From assembly GCA_003963315.1 (NCBI GenBank), contig RXJP01000016.1:1-64000 (forward strand): 64,000 nucleotides of DNA, read 5' to 3'. Below the pieces are notes generated by a model that was given only the letters and a program-made list of their open reading frames with translations, was not told the DNA's origin and made no database searches. Within the stretch, counting starts at the first letter, position 1; every line of letters begins with the position of its first letter. Shown piece after piece: positions 53,963 through 63,521 of the stretch. The stretch comes from Rhodocyclaceae bacterium. GTDB lineage: Bacteria > Pseudomonadota > Gammaproteobacteria > Burkholderiales > Rhodocyclaceae. A program made the translations under genes and the position numbers.

Positions 53963-54947
53963 CGGCATCGAAAAAAGCGCCATCCTGCTCCTGACCCTGG
54001 GGGAGGACGAGGCGGCGGAAGTGCTGAAGAATCTGAGCCCGAAAGAGGTCCAGAAGCTGGGGCACGCCATGGCCGCGCTGAAGCAGGTGCCGCGGGAAAA
54101 GGTGGAGGAAGTCATCGACGAATTCCACAACCGGGTGGCCCAGGGAGCGCCGGTTTCCATCGATGAAAACGCCATCAAGGCCATGTTGACCAAGGCCCTG
54201 GGGGACGACAAGGCGGCCAACCTGATTTCCCGCATCCTGCAAGGCGGCGACACCGCCGGCATCGAAAGCCTGAAATGGATGGACGCGCCCACGGTGGCGG
54301 ACCTGATCAAGAACGAACACCCCCAGATCATCGCCACCATCCTGGTGCACCTGGACTACGACCATTCCGGCGAAATCCTCAAGCACTTCAGCGAACGCCT
54401 GCGCAACGATGTGCTGCTGCGCATCGCCACCCTGGACGGCGTGCAGCCGGTGGCGCTGCGGGAACTCAACGACGCCCTCACCCGGCTCATGGCCGGTGCC
54501 TCCACCAACGTCAAGAAGGCCGCCATGGGCGGGGTGCGCCATGCCGCGGAAATCCTCAACTTCGTCGGCCAGCAGGCGGAAACCGGCATCCTCGACAATG
54601 TGCGGGAATACGACCCGGACCTGGCCCAGAAGATCCTCGACGAAATGTTCGTCTTCGAAAACCTGATGGACGTGGACGACCGCGGCATCCAGCTCTTGCT
54701 GCGGGAAATCCAATCCGACTCCCTCATCCTCGCCCTCAAGGGCGCGCCGCCGGAACTGCGGGAAAAGATTTTCAAGAACATGTCCCAGCGGGCCGCCGAA
54801 ATGCTGCGGGAAGACCTGGAATCCAAGGGCCCCGTGCGCCTTTCCGAAGTGGAAGCCGAGCAGAAGGAGATCCTCAAGATCGCCCGCCGACTGGCCGACG
54901 AAGGCCAGATCCAGCTGGGCGGCGGCGGCGAAGACCAGATGGTCTAA
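53943..54947 (+). CDS. fliG: Flagellar motor switch protein FliG
   Basis: EHPQIIATILVHLDYDHSGEIL, MFVFENLMDVDDRGIQLLLREI; overlaps fliF. Confidence 0.96.
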   Translation: MVANPDDGIEKSAILLLTLGEDEAAEVLKNLSPKEVQKLGHAMAALKQVPREKVEEVIDEFHNRVAQGAPVSIDENAIKAMLTKALGDDKAANLISRILQGGDTAGIESLKWMDAPTVADLIKNEHPQIIATILVHLDYDHSGEILKHFSERLRNDVLLRIATLDGVQPVALRELNDALTRLMAGASTNVKKAAMGGVRHAAEILNFVGQQAETGILDNVREYDPDLAQKILDEMFVFENLMDVDDRGIQLLLREIQSDSLILALKGAPPELREKIFKNMSQRAAEMLREDLESKGPVRLSEVEAEQKEILKIARRLADEGQIQLGGGGEDQMV

Positions 54948-54953
54948 GCGGCG

Positions 54954-55709
54954 ATGGAAGAAAAAAACAACCTCACCGCCTGGGAACGCTGGGAACTGGC
55001 CAGCCTGGAAGAGGGGGCCCCGCCCAAACCTCATCCCTTGCGTGCCAAGGTCGCCAAGGAAGAAATCCCGCCGCCACCCGAGATTCAACTTCCGACGGCG
55101 GAGGAAATCGAGCAAATCCACCGCCAGGCCCACGATGCCGGATACCAGGAGGGTTTCCAGGCCGGGCGTCAGGCGGGCCTGGACGCCGGTCAGCGGGAAG
55201 GCAAGGCGCAGGGCGAGCAGGCCGCGCAGCAATTGCTGGCCACGGCGGCCAAGCTCGACGCGGCCCTGGCCGGCCTCGACCAGGCGGTCACCGACGAACT
55301 CGCCGCCCTGGCCCTGGAAATCGCCCGGGAAGTGCTGCGGCAAACCTTGGCATTGCAGCCTGAAACGGTGGTGGGCGTGGTACGGGATGCCCTCACCCAT
55401 TTGCCCCACCAACACGCCAACATCTACCTGCATCCGGACGACGCCGCCCTGGTGCGCAGCTATGCCGGAGACCAATTGAGCCATGCCGGCCACCGCATCC
55501 ACGAAGACGATCGACTGCAACGCAACGACGTCCTGATCGAAGCCAGCGGCGCCCAAGTGGATGCCAAGCTGGCCAGTCGTTGGCGGCGGGTGGTGGAAAC
55601 CCTGGGCCAGCAGGTGGCCTGGGACGGCACCCCGCCGATCCGCAAGGAAGAACCCGCGCCGGCTGCGGAAGATTCTCCTGCGGTAGACGAACCACCGCCG
55701 CTATCATGA
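54954..55709 (+). CDS. fliH: Flagellar assembly protein FliH
   Basis: [30 protein letters not shown] repeats; between fliG and fliI. Confidence 0.92.
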   Translation: MEEKNNLTAWERWELASLEEGAPPKPHPLRAKVAKEEIPPPPEIQLPTAEEIEQIHRQAHDAGYQEGFQAGRQAGLDAGQREGKAQGEQAAQQLLATAAKLDAALAGLDQAVTDELAALALEIAREVLRQTLALQPETVVGVVRDALTHLPHQHANIYLHPDDAALVRSYAGDQLSHAGHRIHEDDRLQRNDVLIEASGAQVDAKLASRWRRVVETLGQQVAWDGTPPIRKEEPAPAAEDSPAVDEPPPLS

Positions 55710-55713
55710 CCAT

Positions 55714-55775
55714 TGGCATCCCCACGGGGATTCGAACCCTGGCCTCTCCCGTATCGGACGGACAACCGCTCCGCC
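55714..55775 (-). other. tRNA 3'-end-like sequence (no matching 5' acceptor strand), possible remnant
   Basis: Minus strand ...CAGGG-TTCGAAT-CCCCG-TGGGGAT-G-CCA: T-arm geometry (4/5 bp, canonical TTCGAAT loop), 7-nt acceptor strand, discriminator and CCA; no ATCCCCA 5' partner found. Confidence 0.5.
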
Positions 55776-55776
55776 T

Positions 55777-57177
55777 ATGAACCCCGCCGCCCTTCGCGCC
55801 TATTTGCAGGAATGCCGCGAGCATGTGGCCCATGCCGTGCCGATACAGGTGGCCGGCCGGTTGACCCGCATCAACGGCTTGGTCATGGAAGCCTCCGGCC
55901 TGCGCCTGCCCTTGGGTTCCGGCTGCCAGGTGCAGGCGCCGGGCATCGGCACGGTGGAAGCCGAGGTGGTGGGCTTCAACGGCGAACGCCTGTTCATGAT
56001 GCCCACCGAAGACGTCTACGGCCTTTCGCCGGGCGCCCTGGTGACCCCCCAGGAGCCGCCCCTGCAACCGCCCCAGGTGGGCCACAGCACCCCGCCGCAA
56101 CGGCGCAACCATGACCGCGCCAAGCATCTGCCGGTGGGAGAGAAGCTCCTCGGCCGGGTGGTGGACGGCAATGGCCGTCCCCTGGACGATCTCGGCTCCC
56201 TCGGCACCCGGGATTCCCGTTCCCTGGCCAGCCGTCCCCTCAATCCCCTGCAGCGGGAGCCGATCCGGCACACCATGGACGTGGGCATCCGCGCCATCAA
56301 CGGCCTGCTCAGCGTGGGCCGGGGGCAGCGCTTGGGCCTGTTCGCCGGTTCCGGCGTGGGCAAGAGCGTACTGCTGGGCATGATGGCGCGCTATACGGAA
56401 GCCGAAGTCATCGTCGTCGGCCTGATTGGCGAACGGGGACGCGAAGTCAAGGAATTCATCGAGCATAACCTGGGGCCGGAGGGCCTCGCCCGCTCCGTGG
56501 TGGTGGCCGCGCCAGCCGATGTCAGTCCCCTGATGCGGCTCCAGGGCGCCTCCTACGCCACCGCCATCGCCGAGCATTTCCGCGATCAGGGCAAGCAGGT
56601 GCTGCTGATCATGGACTCCCTCACCCGCTATGCCATGGCCCAACGGGAAATCGCCCTGGCCATCGGCGAACCGCCGGTGACCCGGGGCTACCCGCCCTCC
56701 GTCTTCGCCCGCCTGCCGGCCCTGGTGGAGCGGGCCGGCAACGGCCCTGCCGGCGGCGGCTCGATCACTGCCTTCTACACGGTGCTGTCGGAGGGGGACG
56801 ACCAGCAGGATCCCATCGCCGACGCCGCCCGCGCCATCCTCGACGGCCACTTCGTGCTCAACCGCAGCCTGGCCGATGCCGGCCACTATCCCGCCATCGA
56901 CATCGAACAATCCATTTCCCGGGTCATGACCAACATCATCCCGCCGGAACACCTGGAACTGGTGCGCCAGTTCAAACAGCTCTATTCCCGTTACCAGCGG
57001 GCGCGGGACCTGTTGGCGGTGGGCGCCTATGCCCCCGGCGCCGACCCCTTGCTCGATCTGGCCATCAAGCTCTATCCCCGCCTGGAAGGATTCCTGCAAC
57101 AGCGCATCACGGAGCGGGCCGACTATTTGACGAGCTTGCAGGAACTCGGCAATGTCTTCGCCTCCGTAAGCGCCTAG
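55777..57177 (+). CDS. fliI: Flagellum-specific ATP synthase FliI
   Basis: [42 protein letters not shown] Walker A. Confidence 0.96.
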   Translation: MNPAALRAYLQECREHVAHAVPIQVAGRLTRINGLVMEASGLRLPLGSGCQVQAPGIGTVEAEVVGFNGERLFMMPTEDVYGLSPGALVTPQEPPLQPPQVGHSTPPQRRNHDRAKHLPVGEKLLGRVVDGNGRPLDDLGSLGTRDSRSLASRPLNPLQREPIRHTMDVGIRAINGLLSVGRGQRLGLFAGSGVGKSVLLGMMARYTEAEVIVVGLIGERGREVKEFIEHNLGPEGLARSVVVAAPADVSPLMRLQGASYATAIAEHFRDQGKQVLLIMDSLTRYAMAQREIALAIGEPPVTRGYPPSVFARLPALVERAGNGPAGGGSITAFYTVLSEGDDQQDPIADAARAILDGHFVLNRSLADAGHYPAIDIEQSISRVMTNIIPPEHLELVRQFKQLYSRYQRARDLLAVGAYAPGADPLLDLAIKLYPRLEGFLQQRITERADYLTSLQELGNVFASVSA

Positions 57178-57236
57178 GGTATGCGACTATGGGAAAACGC
57201 CTTCCACCGCCCTTCGCCGCAGACTAGACTGTTCTC

Positions 57237-57683
57237 ATGAGCAAGAAATTCCCCCTGCAAACCCTGCTCGACCTGTCCCAAACACGGCTGGACGATGCCG
57301 CCCGCCTGCTAGGACAACTGATGGCCAATGAAAAAGAGGCCACCCAGCGCCTGGATCTCCTGATCCAGTACCGCAGCGAATATCACGAGCGTTTTCTGGC
57401 CAGCGCCCGCAACGGCGTCAGCCAGGAGCAATGGCGGAATTTCCAGGGTTTCCTGGCAAGGCTGGACACCGCCGTGGGACAAGCCCAGGAAGCGGTGAGG
57501 CAGTCCAAGCATCACACCGCCAACGGCCAGCAGCACTGGCTGACGAAACGGGGCGAAGTGAAGGCCTACGACACCTTGGCCGAACGTTTCCAGCAACGGC
57601 AGCACTATGCCGAACAACGGCGGGAACAGAAGGCGCTGGACGAACACACTTCCCGCCGTTTCCACCAGGACAGGGATGGCTGA
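57237..57683 (+). CDS. fliJ: Flagellar export protein FliJ
   Basis: ~148-aa coiled-coil protein directly after fliI; KFPLQTLLDLSQTRLDDAARLLG. Confidence 0.9.
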   Translation: MSKKFPLQTLLDLSQTRLDDAARLLGQLMANEKEATQRLDLLIQYRSEYHERFLASARNGVSQEQWRNFQGFLARLDTAVGQAQEAVRQSKHHTANGQQHWLTKRGEVKAYDTLAERFQQRQHYAEQRREQKALDEHTSRRFHQDRDG

Positions 57684-57705
57684 TCGGCTGAGCGGGGAAG
57701 TCCGA

Positions 57706-57721
57706 TGGCACAGGGCTTGCT
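57706..57721 (+). promoter_or_regulatory. Sigma54 promoter of the fliKLMNOPQR operon
   Basis: TGGCACAGGGCTTGCT, 11/12 match to TGGCACGNNNNTTGCW, GG-N10-GC. Confidence 0.85.
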
Positions 57722-57760
57722 CAAGGATGGGATCAAACACCTTGATCAAGGATTGTCGCC

Positions 57761-58924
57761 ATGCCGGAAATCGCCGCCGCCCCGAGTCCCGTTGTTGCCA
57801 GCCTGAACGCTAACGCCAGCAGCGCAACCAACGCCAACGGCGTTGCCCCCGGGACTTCCGCCACGGACAACAATGGCAACAGCTCGGCAGCAGACCCTTT
57901 TGCCGCGATGCTGCAAAAACTCATCAAGGCGCAGGGCAAGGGTACCGATGCCACTGACCTGGACAGTGCCAAGCTCGCGCTGATGCTGGAAAGCCAGCCG
58001 GACAAGGCCGTGGCAGGCCAAGACGGCGCCAGCGCCGGGGATGCGATGGCGAATCTGATGCTGATGCTCCAATCCCAGATGCAAGGGCAACAGGCCATCC
58101 AGAACGTGGCGGCAGCCAGCCAGGGCGACAGCCACGACGAAGGCAAAGACAAGAAAAAAGACACGGCGGAAAGCGATGCCCCGGCCCTCGACACCAACTC
58201 GGTTCTGGCAGCCCTAACCGCCCCCGTCGTTGCCACACCCGGTAATGCCAAGGCGGATACAGGACACGAAAATACCGTGAGCGACGGCAAAACGGGGCAC
58301 TCCCTTGCCACGGAAGCGGCAATTCTTGCCCGCGGCGAGGATGCCGGCAGCACAACGGGCGCCAAGGCCGCAAAGGAAGGTGAAGAAACCTTCCAGAACC
58401 TGTTGGATACCGCCCGGGACGTACGGCACCAGGGCCAAGCCAACAACGTTCCCATTGCCAGCCAGGTAGCCCGCCAGGAAAACCGCATCGAAACCCCCGT
58501 CGGCCACCAGAACTGGAGCCAGGAGGTCGGTGACAAACTGGCCTGGATGGTAGGCAAACAGGAAAGCAAGGTGGAACTGGTGCTCAACCCGCCCCAGATG
58601 GGCCGCATCGAGGTTTCCATCACCATGAACGGCGACCAGGCCAACGCCACCTTCGGCTCCGCCAATCCCGCCGTGCGGGAGGCCCTTGAAAGCGCGCTGC
58701 CCCGGCTGCGGGAAGTGCTGGCCGATGCGGGCGTGCGCCTCGATCAAGCACAGGTGGGGGGCGACAGCCGCGGCGATTCGCCGCAAAACCAAGAAAGACG
58801 CGATAATCCGGGCCACAACAATAAGGTTGTAAGCGGCGAATTCGTTCCCGGCCTGACGCCTGCGTCCTCCTCGTCCGGACAGTGGATACAAAGGGGCAAC
58901 GGCATGGTGGATACATTCGCCTGA
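57761..58924 (+). CDS. fliK: Flagellar hook-length control protein FliK
   Basis: C-terminal VELVLNPPQMGRIEVSITMNGDQANATFGSANPAVREALESALPRLREVLADAGVRL. Confidence 0.93.
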   Translation: MPEIAAAPSPVVASLNANASSATNANGVAPGTSATDNNGNSSAADPFAAMLQKLIKAQGKGTDATDLDSAKLALMLESQPDKAVAGQDGASAGDAMANLMLMLQSQMQGQQAIQNVAAASQGDSHDEGKDKKKDTAESDAPALDTNSVLAALTAPVVATPGNAKADTGHENTVSDGKTGHSLATEAAILARGEDAGSTTGAKAAKEGEETFQNLLDTARDVRHQGQANNVPIASQVARQENRIETPVGHQNWSQEVGDKLAWMVGKQESKVELVLNPPQMGRIEVSITMNGDQANATFGSANPAVREALESALPRLREVLADAGVRLDQAQVGGDSRGDSPQNQERRDNPGHNNKVVSGEFVPGLTPASSSSGQWIQRGNGMVDTFA

Positions 58925-58958
58925 TTGAAAAACACTCAGGCTGCGGAGGTTGATTGGC

Positions 58959-59504
58959 ATGGCTGAAGCCACCGAACAAGAAGCACCCAAAAAGAAAAAG
59001 GGCAAGCTGCTGCTCTTCATCATCATCGGCGTCCTGGTTGTCGTTCTGGGCGGCGGTGCGGCGGCCTTTCTGTTGTTGAAGAAGGCCCCCGTCGAAGACG
59101 GCGAGGACGGCGAGACCACCCACGCCAAGGTCGACAAGAAAAAGGCCCACGACCAGGCGCCGCCGGCTTACGTCAAGCTGGATACGTTCACCAGCAACCT
59201 GGCCCCCGAGAATCCCGGCGATCAACAAGCTGCCCAGTACATCCAGGTGGTGGTGGAACTGAAGGTGGCGGATCCTCACGAGGGCGACGCCCTCAAACCC
59301 TATACGCCGGAAGTCCGCAATGCCATCCTGCGCCTGCTATCCAGCCGCAAGCCCTCGCAACTGGCCCCCACCGAAGGCAAGGACGCGTTGGCGACCGATA
59401 TCCGCAATGCGGTGAACTCCATCATCAACCCGCCCAAGAAAGGCGAACCCGCACCGGAAGAGCCGGTGCAGGCGGTGCTTTTCAGCAGCTTCATCATCCA
59501 ATAG
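58959..59504 (+). CDS. fliL: Flagellar basal body protein FliL
   Basis: N-terminal TM LLLFIIIGVLVVVLGGGAAAFLLL; YVKLDTFTSNL; between fliK and fliM. Confidence 0.93.
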   Translation: MAEATEQEAPKKKKGKLLLFIIIGVLVVVLGGGAAAFLLLKKAPVEDGEDGETTHAKVDKKKAHDQAPPAYVKLDTFTSNLAPENPGDQQAAQYIQVVVELKVADPHEGDALKPYTPEVRNAILRLLSSRKPSQLAPTEGKDALATDIRNAVNSIINPPKKGEPAPEEPVQAVLFSSFIIQ

Positions 59505-59516
59505 CCAGGCGCCGCG

Positions 59517-60494
59517 ATGAGCCAGGACTTTCTCTCCCAGGAAGAAGTTGACGCCCTGCTCAAGGGCGTCACCGGGGAAGAGGACGCCCCCGCTGCCGAA
59601 GAGGAAACGGGCGGTGTCAAGCCCTATGAGCTCGGCCGCCAGGAGCGCATCGTCCGCGGGCGCATGCCCACCCTGGAACTCATCAACGAACGTTTCGCCC
59701 GCTATCTGCGCATCGGCCTGTTCAACTACATGCACCGCAGCACGGAAATTTCCGTGGGGCCGATCCGGGTCCAGAAATACAGCGAGTTCGTACGCAACCT
59801 GGTGGTGCCCACCAATCTCAACCTGATCCAGCTCAAACCCCTGCGCGGCACCGGCCTGGTGGTGTTCGATCCCAGCCTGGTGTTCCTGGTGGTGGACAAC
59901 ATGTTCGGCGGCGACGGCCGCTTCCATACCCGGGTCGAAGGCCGCGATTTCACGCCCACCGAGCAGCGCATCATCCAGGGCATGCTCAATGTCGTGTTCA
60001 GCGAATACGAGAAAGCCTGGAAGCCGGTGTTCGAGGTCAAGTTCGAGTACATGCGCTCGGAAATGAACACCCAGTTCGCCAACATCGCCACCCCGTCCGA
60101 AATCGTGGTGGCGATCACCTTCACCATCGAGCTGTCGGGCAACTCCGCGGAAATGCACCTGTGCCTGCCCTACTCCATGGTGGAGCCGATCCGCGACGTG
60201 CTTTACAGCACCATGCACAGCGAACAGGCGGCCTCCGACAAGCGCTGGACCTCCATGCTGACCCAGCAATTGCAGACGGCGGATGTGGAACTGGTGGCCA
60301 TGCTGGGAGGTTCCACCATCACCCTGCGCGACATCATCGGCATGAAGGTAGGCGACGTGGTGCCCATCACCGTGGGGGAAACCATCCAGGCCCAGGTGGA
60401 CAACGTACCGGTGATGAATTGCACGTACGGTATCCGCAATGGCATGTATGCCCTGCGTATCGAACAGTTCACCGCCGCCAAGGATGCGGAATAA
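59517..60494 (+). CDS. fliM: Flagellar motor switch protein FliM
   Basis: LSQEEVDALLKG N-terminus; RYLRIGLFNYMHRSTEISVGPIRVQKYSEF. Confidence 0.96.
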   Translation: MSQDFLSQEEVDALLKGVTGEEDAPAAEEETGGVKPYELGRQERIVRGRMPTLELINERFARYLRIGLFNYMHRSTEISVGPIRVQKYSEFVRNLVVPTNLNLIQLKPLRGTGLVVFDPSLVFLVVDNMFGGDGRFHTRVEGRDFTPTEQRIIQGMLNVVFSEYEKAWKPVFEVKFEYMRSEMNTQFANIATPSEIVVAITFTIELSGNSAEMHLCLPYSMVEPIRDVLYSTMHSEQAASDKRWTSMLTQQLQTADVELVAMLGGSTITLRDIIGMKVGDVVPITVGETIQAQVDNVPVMNCTYGIRNGMYALRIEQFTAAKDAE

Positions 60495-60509
60495 ATTCAG
60501 GAGCAGGAT

Positions 60510-60914
60510 ATGAGCGAACCCGGACAAGAAGAGCAGATTTCCGAGGACGATTGGGCCGCCGCCATGGGCGAACAGGCGACGGCGGAAGCCGCCGCGGCCA
60601 GCCCGGCGGTGTTCGAGGAATTGGGCGGCGGCGCGGACAAGAATCCGGTGCCCCAGGATTTCGACATGATCCTCGACATCCCGGTGAACCTGGCCGTGGA
60701 GCTGGGGCGCACCCGCATCGCCATCCGCAACCTGCTGCAACTGGCCCACGGTTCGGTGGTGGAACTGGACGGTTTGGCCGGCGAACCCCTCAACGTGCTG
60801 GTGAACGGCACCCTGATCGCCCAGGGTGAAGTAGTCGTGGTCAATGACAAGTTCGGTATCCGCCTGACAGACATCATCACGCCCTCGGAGCGGATGAAAA
60901 AAATCAACCGCTGA
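60510..60914 (+). CDS. fliN: Flagellar motor switch protein FliN
   Basis: ILDIPVNLAVELGRTRIAIRNLLQLAHGSVVELDGLAGEPLNVLVNGTLIAQGEVVVVNDKFGIRLTDI. Confidence 0.96.
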   Translation: MSEPGQEEQISEDDWAAAMGEQATAEAAAASPAVFEELGGGADKNPVPQDFDMILDIPVNLAVELGRTRIAIRNLLQLAHGSVVELDGLAGEPLNVLVNGTLIAQGEVVVVNDKFGIRLTDIITPSERMKKINR

Positions 60915-60936
60915 GCCTCAGCAACGATTCGAACGG

Positions 60937-60957
60937 CCCCGGCAAATTCTGCCGGGG
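60937..60957 (+). repeat. Hairpin after fliN
   Basis: CCCCGGCA-AATTC-TGCCGGGG; no immediate T tract. Confidence 0.5.
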
Positions 60958-61045
60958 AATTGGGTTTACTTTTTGCTGTTGCTCCCGGGATCGTGCGACC
61001 GGCAGCGTTCTATCCTTGGCCCGATACCTTCCGGTACGGTCGTCC

Positions 61046-61528
61046 ATGTCTCCACAGCCCCCATCCCATACCATTCCCTGTCCCGCGGTTGCCTGGCCGA
61101 CGGGATTGCTAGCCCTCTTCGCTCCGGGGCTGGCCTTGGCCCAACAGGAACCGGCGGGCGCCAGCCCCGACCTGGGGGCCAGCCTGGCGCAATTGGGCGT
61201 CGGCTTCGCGCTGGTAGTGGCCCTGCTGTTCGGCTGCCTCTGGCTGCTCAAACGCATCACATCCCCCCAAGGACGCAGCACAGGACTGATGAAGGTCGTG
61301 TCCTCCCTGGCCATCGGCCCCCGCGAACGGGTGGTGCTGATGGAAGTCGGCGACCAGTGGTTGTTGGTGGGTGTCGGTCCCGGCCATATCAGCAAGCTGG
61401 GAGAAATACCGCGCCAGGCCTTGCCTGATTCCCCCGCAAACCCTGCGCCGGAATTTTCCGCCTGGCTGAAACGGGCCATGGAACATCGTCTCGGCAAGGC
61501 CGGGGACAAGGGGAATGCGGCCTCATGA
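61046..61528 (+). CDS. fliO: Flagellar biosynthesis protein FliO
   Basis: LGVGFALVVALLFGCLWLLKRITSPQ TM; LAIGPRERVVLMEVGDQWLLVGVGPGHISKL. Confidence 0.9.
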   Translation: MSPQPPSHTIPCPAVAWPTGLLALFAPGLALAQQEPAGASPDLGASLAQLGVGFALVVALLFGCLWLLKRITSPQGRSTGLMKVVSSLAIGPRERVVLMEVGDQWLLVGVGPGHISKLGEIPRQALPDSPANPAPEFSAWLKRAMEHRLGKAGDKGNAAS

Positions 61529-62262
61529 AACGCATCTACGCCCTGCTGCCCCTGCTGCTGCTTGCCGTGCCGCATTTGGCCCTGGCCCAGACCATGCCGG
61601 CGCTGACCAGCACCCCGGCCGCAGGGGGCGGCACCCAGTGGTCCCTCTCCATCCAGACCCTGCTGCTGCTCACCAGCCTGACCTTCCTGCCGGCCATCCT
61701 GCTGATGATGACCAGCTTCACCCGCATCGTCATCGTTCTCTCCTTGCTGCGCCACGCCCTGGGCACCCAGACGGCACCCTCCAACCAGATTGTCGTCGGC
61801 CTGTCCCTATTCCTCACCTTCTTCGTCATGTCGCCAGTGGCGGACAAGATCTATACGGACGCTTATCTGCCCCTGGCGGAAAACAAGATCAGCTTTCCCG
61901 AGGCCCTGGATCGCGGCGCCGTGCCCTTGCGCACCTTCATGATCAAGCAGACCCGGCAAACCGACTTGGCGCTGTTCACCAAGATCGCCAAGCAACCCAA
62001 ACCCGCCACGGTGAACGATGTGCCGATGCGGGTGCTGATCCCGGCCTTCGTTACCTCGGAGCTGAAGACAGCCTTCCAGATCGGCTTCATCGTCTTCATT
62101 CCCTTCCTCATCATCGACATGGTGGTGGCCTCGGTGCTGATGTCCATGGGCATGATGATGATGTCCCCGGTGATCGTGGCGCTGCCCTTCAAGCTGATGC
62201 TGTTCGTGCTGGTGGACGGATGGAATTTGTTGATCGCCTCTCTGGTCCAGAGCTTCGGGTGA
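61525..62262 (+). CDS. fliP: Flagellar export protein FliP
   Basis: LTFLPAILLMMTSFTRIVIVLSLLRHALGTQTAPSNQIVVGLSLFLTFFVM. Confidence 0.97.
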   Translation: MKRIYALLPLLLLAVPHLALAQTMPALTSTPAAGGGTQWSLSIQTLLLLTSLTFLPAILLMMTSFTRIVIVLSLLRHALGTQTAPSNQIVVGLSLFLTFFVMSPVADKIYTDAYLPLAENKISFPEALDRGAVPLRTFMIKQTRQTDLALFTKIAKQPKPATVNDVPMRVLIPAFVTSELKTAFQIGFIVFIPFLIIDMVVASVLMSMGMMMMSPVIVALPFKLMLFVLVDGWNLLIASLVQSFG

Positions 62263-62266
62263 CCCC

Positions 62267-62536
62267 ATGACTCCCACTACCGTCATCGACATCGGCCGCC
62301 ACGCCGTGGAAATCACCCTGCTGATTTCCGCACCGCTGTTCATCGCTGCCCTGGTCACCGGCCTCATCATCAGCATCTTCCAGGCGGCTACCCAGATCAA
62401 CGAATCCACCCTGTCCTTCGTGCCCAAGTTGATTGTGGTCTTCGTCACCCTTTTGCTGGCCGGCCCCTGGATGATCACGGTACTGACGGACTACATCCGC
62501 CGCCTCTACGAAGCCATTCCCAGCCTCATCGGCTAA
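62267..62536 (+). CDS. fliQ: Flagellar export protein FliQ
   Basis: 89 aa; GLIISIFQAATQINESTLSFVPKLIVVF. Confidence 0.96.
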   Translation: MTPTTVIDIGRHAVEITLLISAPLFIAALVTGLIISIFQAATQINESTLSFVPKLIVVFVTLLLAGPWMITVLTDYIRRLYEAIPSLIG

Positions 62537-62703
62537 AGCCCGGATATTCCACCAGACCGGCCCGTATACGTCGACATGCCGCAGCCAATGAGGAATGAGA
62601 TGATTTCACCGGCCATCAGACTTGTGCCACCGGCCTTCGCGGTTGCTGGCGGCCGATACGCGGCGCCTTCACGCCACGATCCGGTGGAATATCCGGGCTA
62701 GCC

Positions 62704-63513
62704 ATGATCAGCATCAGCTCCGCTCAGCTCAACGCCTGGATCGCGCTGTTCATATTCCCCTTGGCCCGCATCATGGCGCTGCTGGCCACGGCGCCCATTT
62801 TCAGCAACGCCACCCTGCCCCACCGCAGCCGCATCATCCTCGGTCTGGTGATCGCCTATGCCCTGGCGCCGGTGCTGCCGCCCATGCCCGCCGTACCGGC
62901 CGGGTCCTGGGTGGGCCTGGCCATCCTGGCGGAGCAGGTCCTGATCGGGCTCATCATGGGCATGACCCTGCGCATCATCTTCGCCGCCATCGACTTGGCG
63001 GGAGAACTGATCGGCCTCCAGATGGGCCTGTCCTTCGCGGTGTTCTACGATCCGCAAAGCAGCGGCCAGACGCCGGTGGTGACGGAATTCCTCACCCTCT
63101 TCGCGTCGCTGATCTTTTTGGCCATGGATGGGCACCTGATGTCCCTCGCCGCCCTGGCGGAAAGCTTCCAGATGTTGCCGGTCACCCTTGAACCGTTTTC
63201 CGTCAAGGGTATCGCCGCCTTGCTATCCAAGGCCGGCGCATTGTTTTCCGCAGGGATCATGCTGTCCCTGCCCCTGGTCGCAGCCCTGCTCATCGCCAAC
63301 CTGGCGCTGGGGGTGCTCACCCGCATGGCGCCGACATTGAACTTGTTCGCCATCGGCTTTCCGGTGACCCTGGCGGCAGGCTTCCTGGTGCTGCTGCTGT
63401 CCCTGCCTTACATGGCCGCCGCCCTGGAACGATTCTATGGCGAGGGATTCAATGCCCTGGAAATCGTGCTGCGGGCCTCAATGCCAAAGCCCGGAAACCT
63501 GGGGCCGCAATAG
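62704..63513 (+). CDS. fliR: Flagellar export protein FliR
   Basis: ALFIFPLARIMALLATAPIFSNATLPHRSRIILGLVIAYALAP. Confidence 0.95.
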   Translation: MISISSAQLNAWIALFIFPLARIMALLATAPIFSNATLPHRSRIILGLVIAYALAPVLPPMPAVPAGSWVGLAILAEQVLIGLIMGMTLRIIFAAIDLAGELIGLQMGLSFAVFYDPQSSGQTPVVTEFLTLFASLIFLAMDGHLMSLAALAESFQMLPVTLEPFSVKGIAALLSKAGALFSAGIMLSLPLVAALLIANLALGVLTRMAPTLNLFAIGFPVTLAAGFLVLLLSLPYMAAALERFYGEGFNALEIVLRASMPKPGNLGPQ

Positions 63514-63521
63514 ACAGAAGA

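Noticed and set aside
55580-55780. Small ORF ending [25 protein letters not shown]
   Set aside because: The [12 protein letters not shown]-type peptide is the usual artefact of reading through an antisense tRNA 3' end, reported instead as a tRNA remnant
60921-60936. GATTCGAAC (reverse complement GTTCGAATC) resembling a T-loop near fliN end
   Set aside because: Flanking bases do not form a T-stem and no CCA/acceptor geometry follows; chance match
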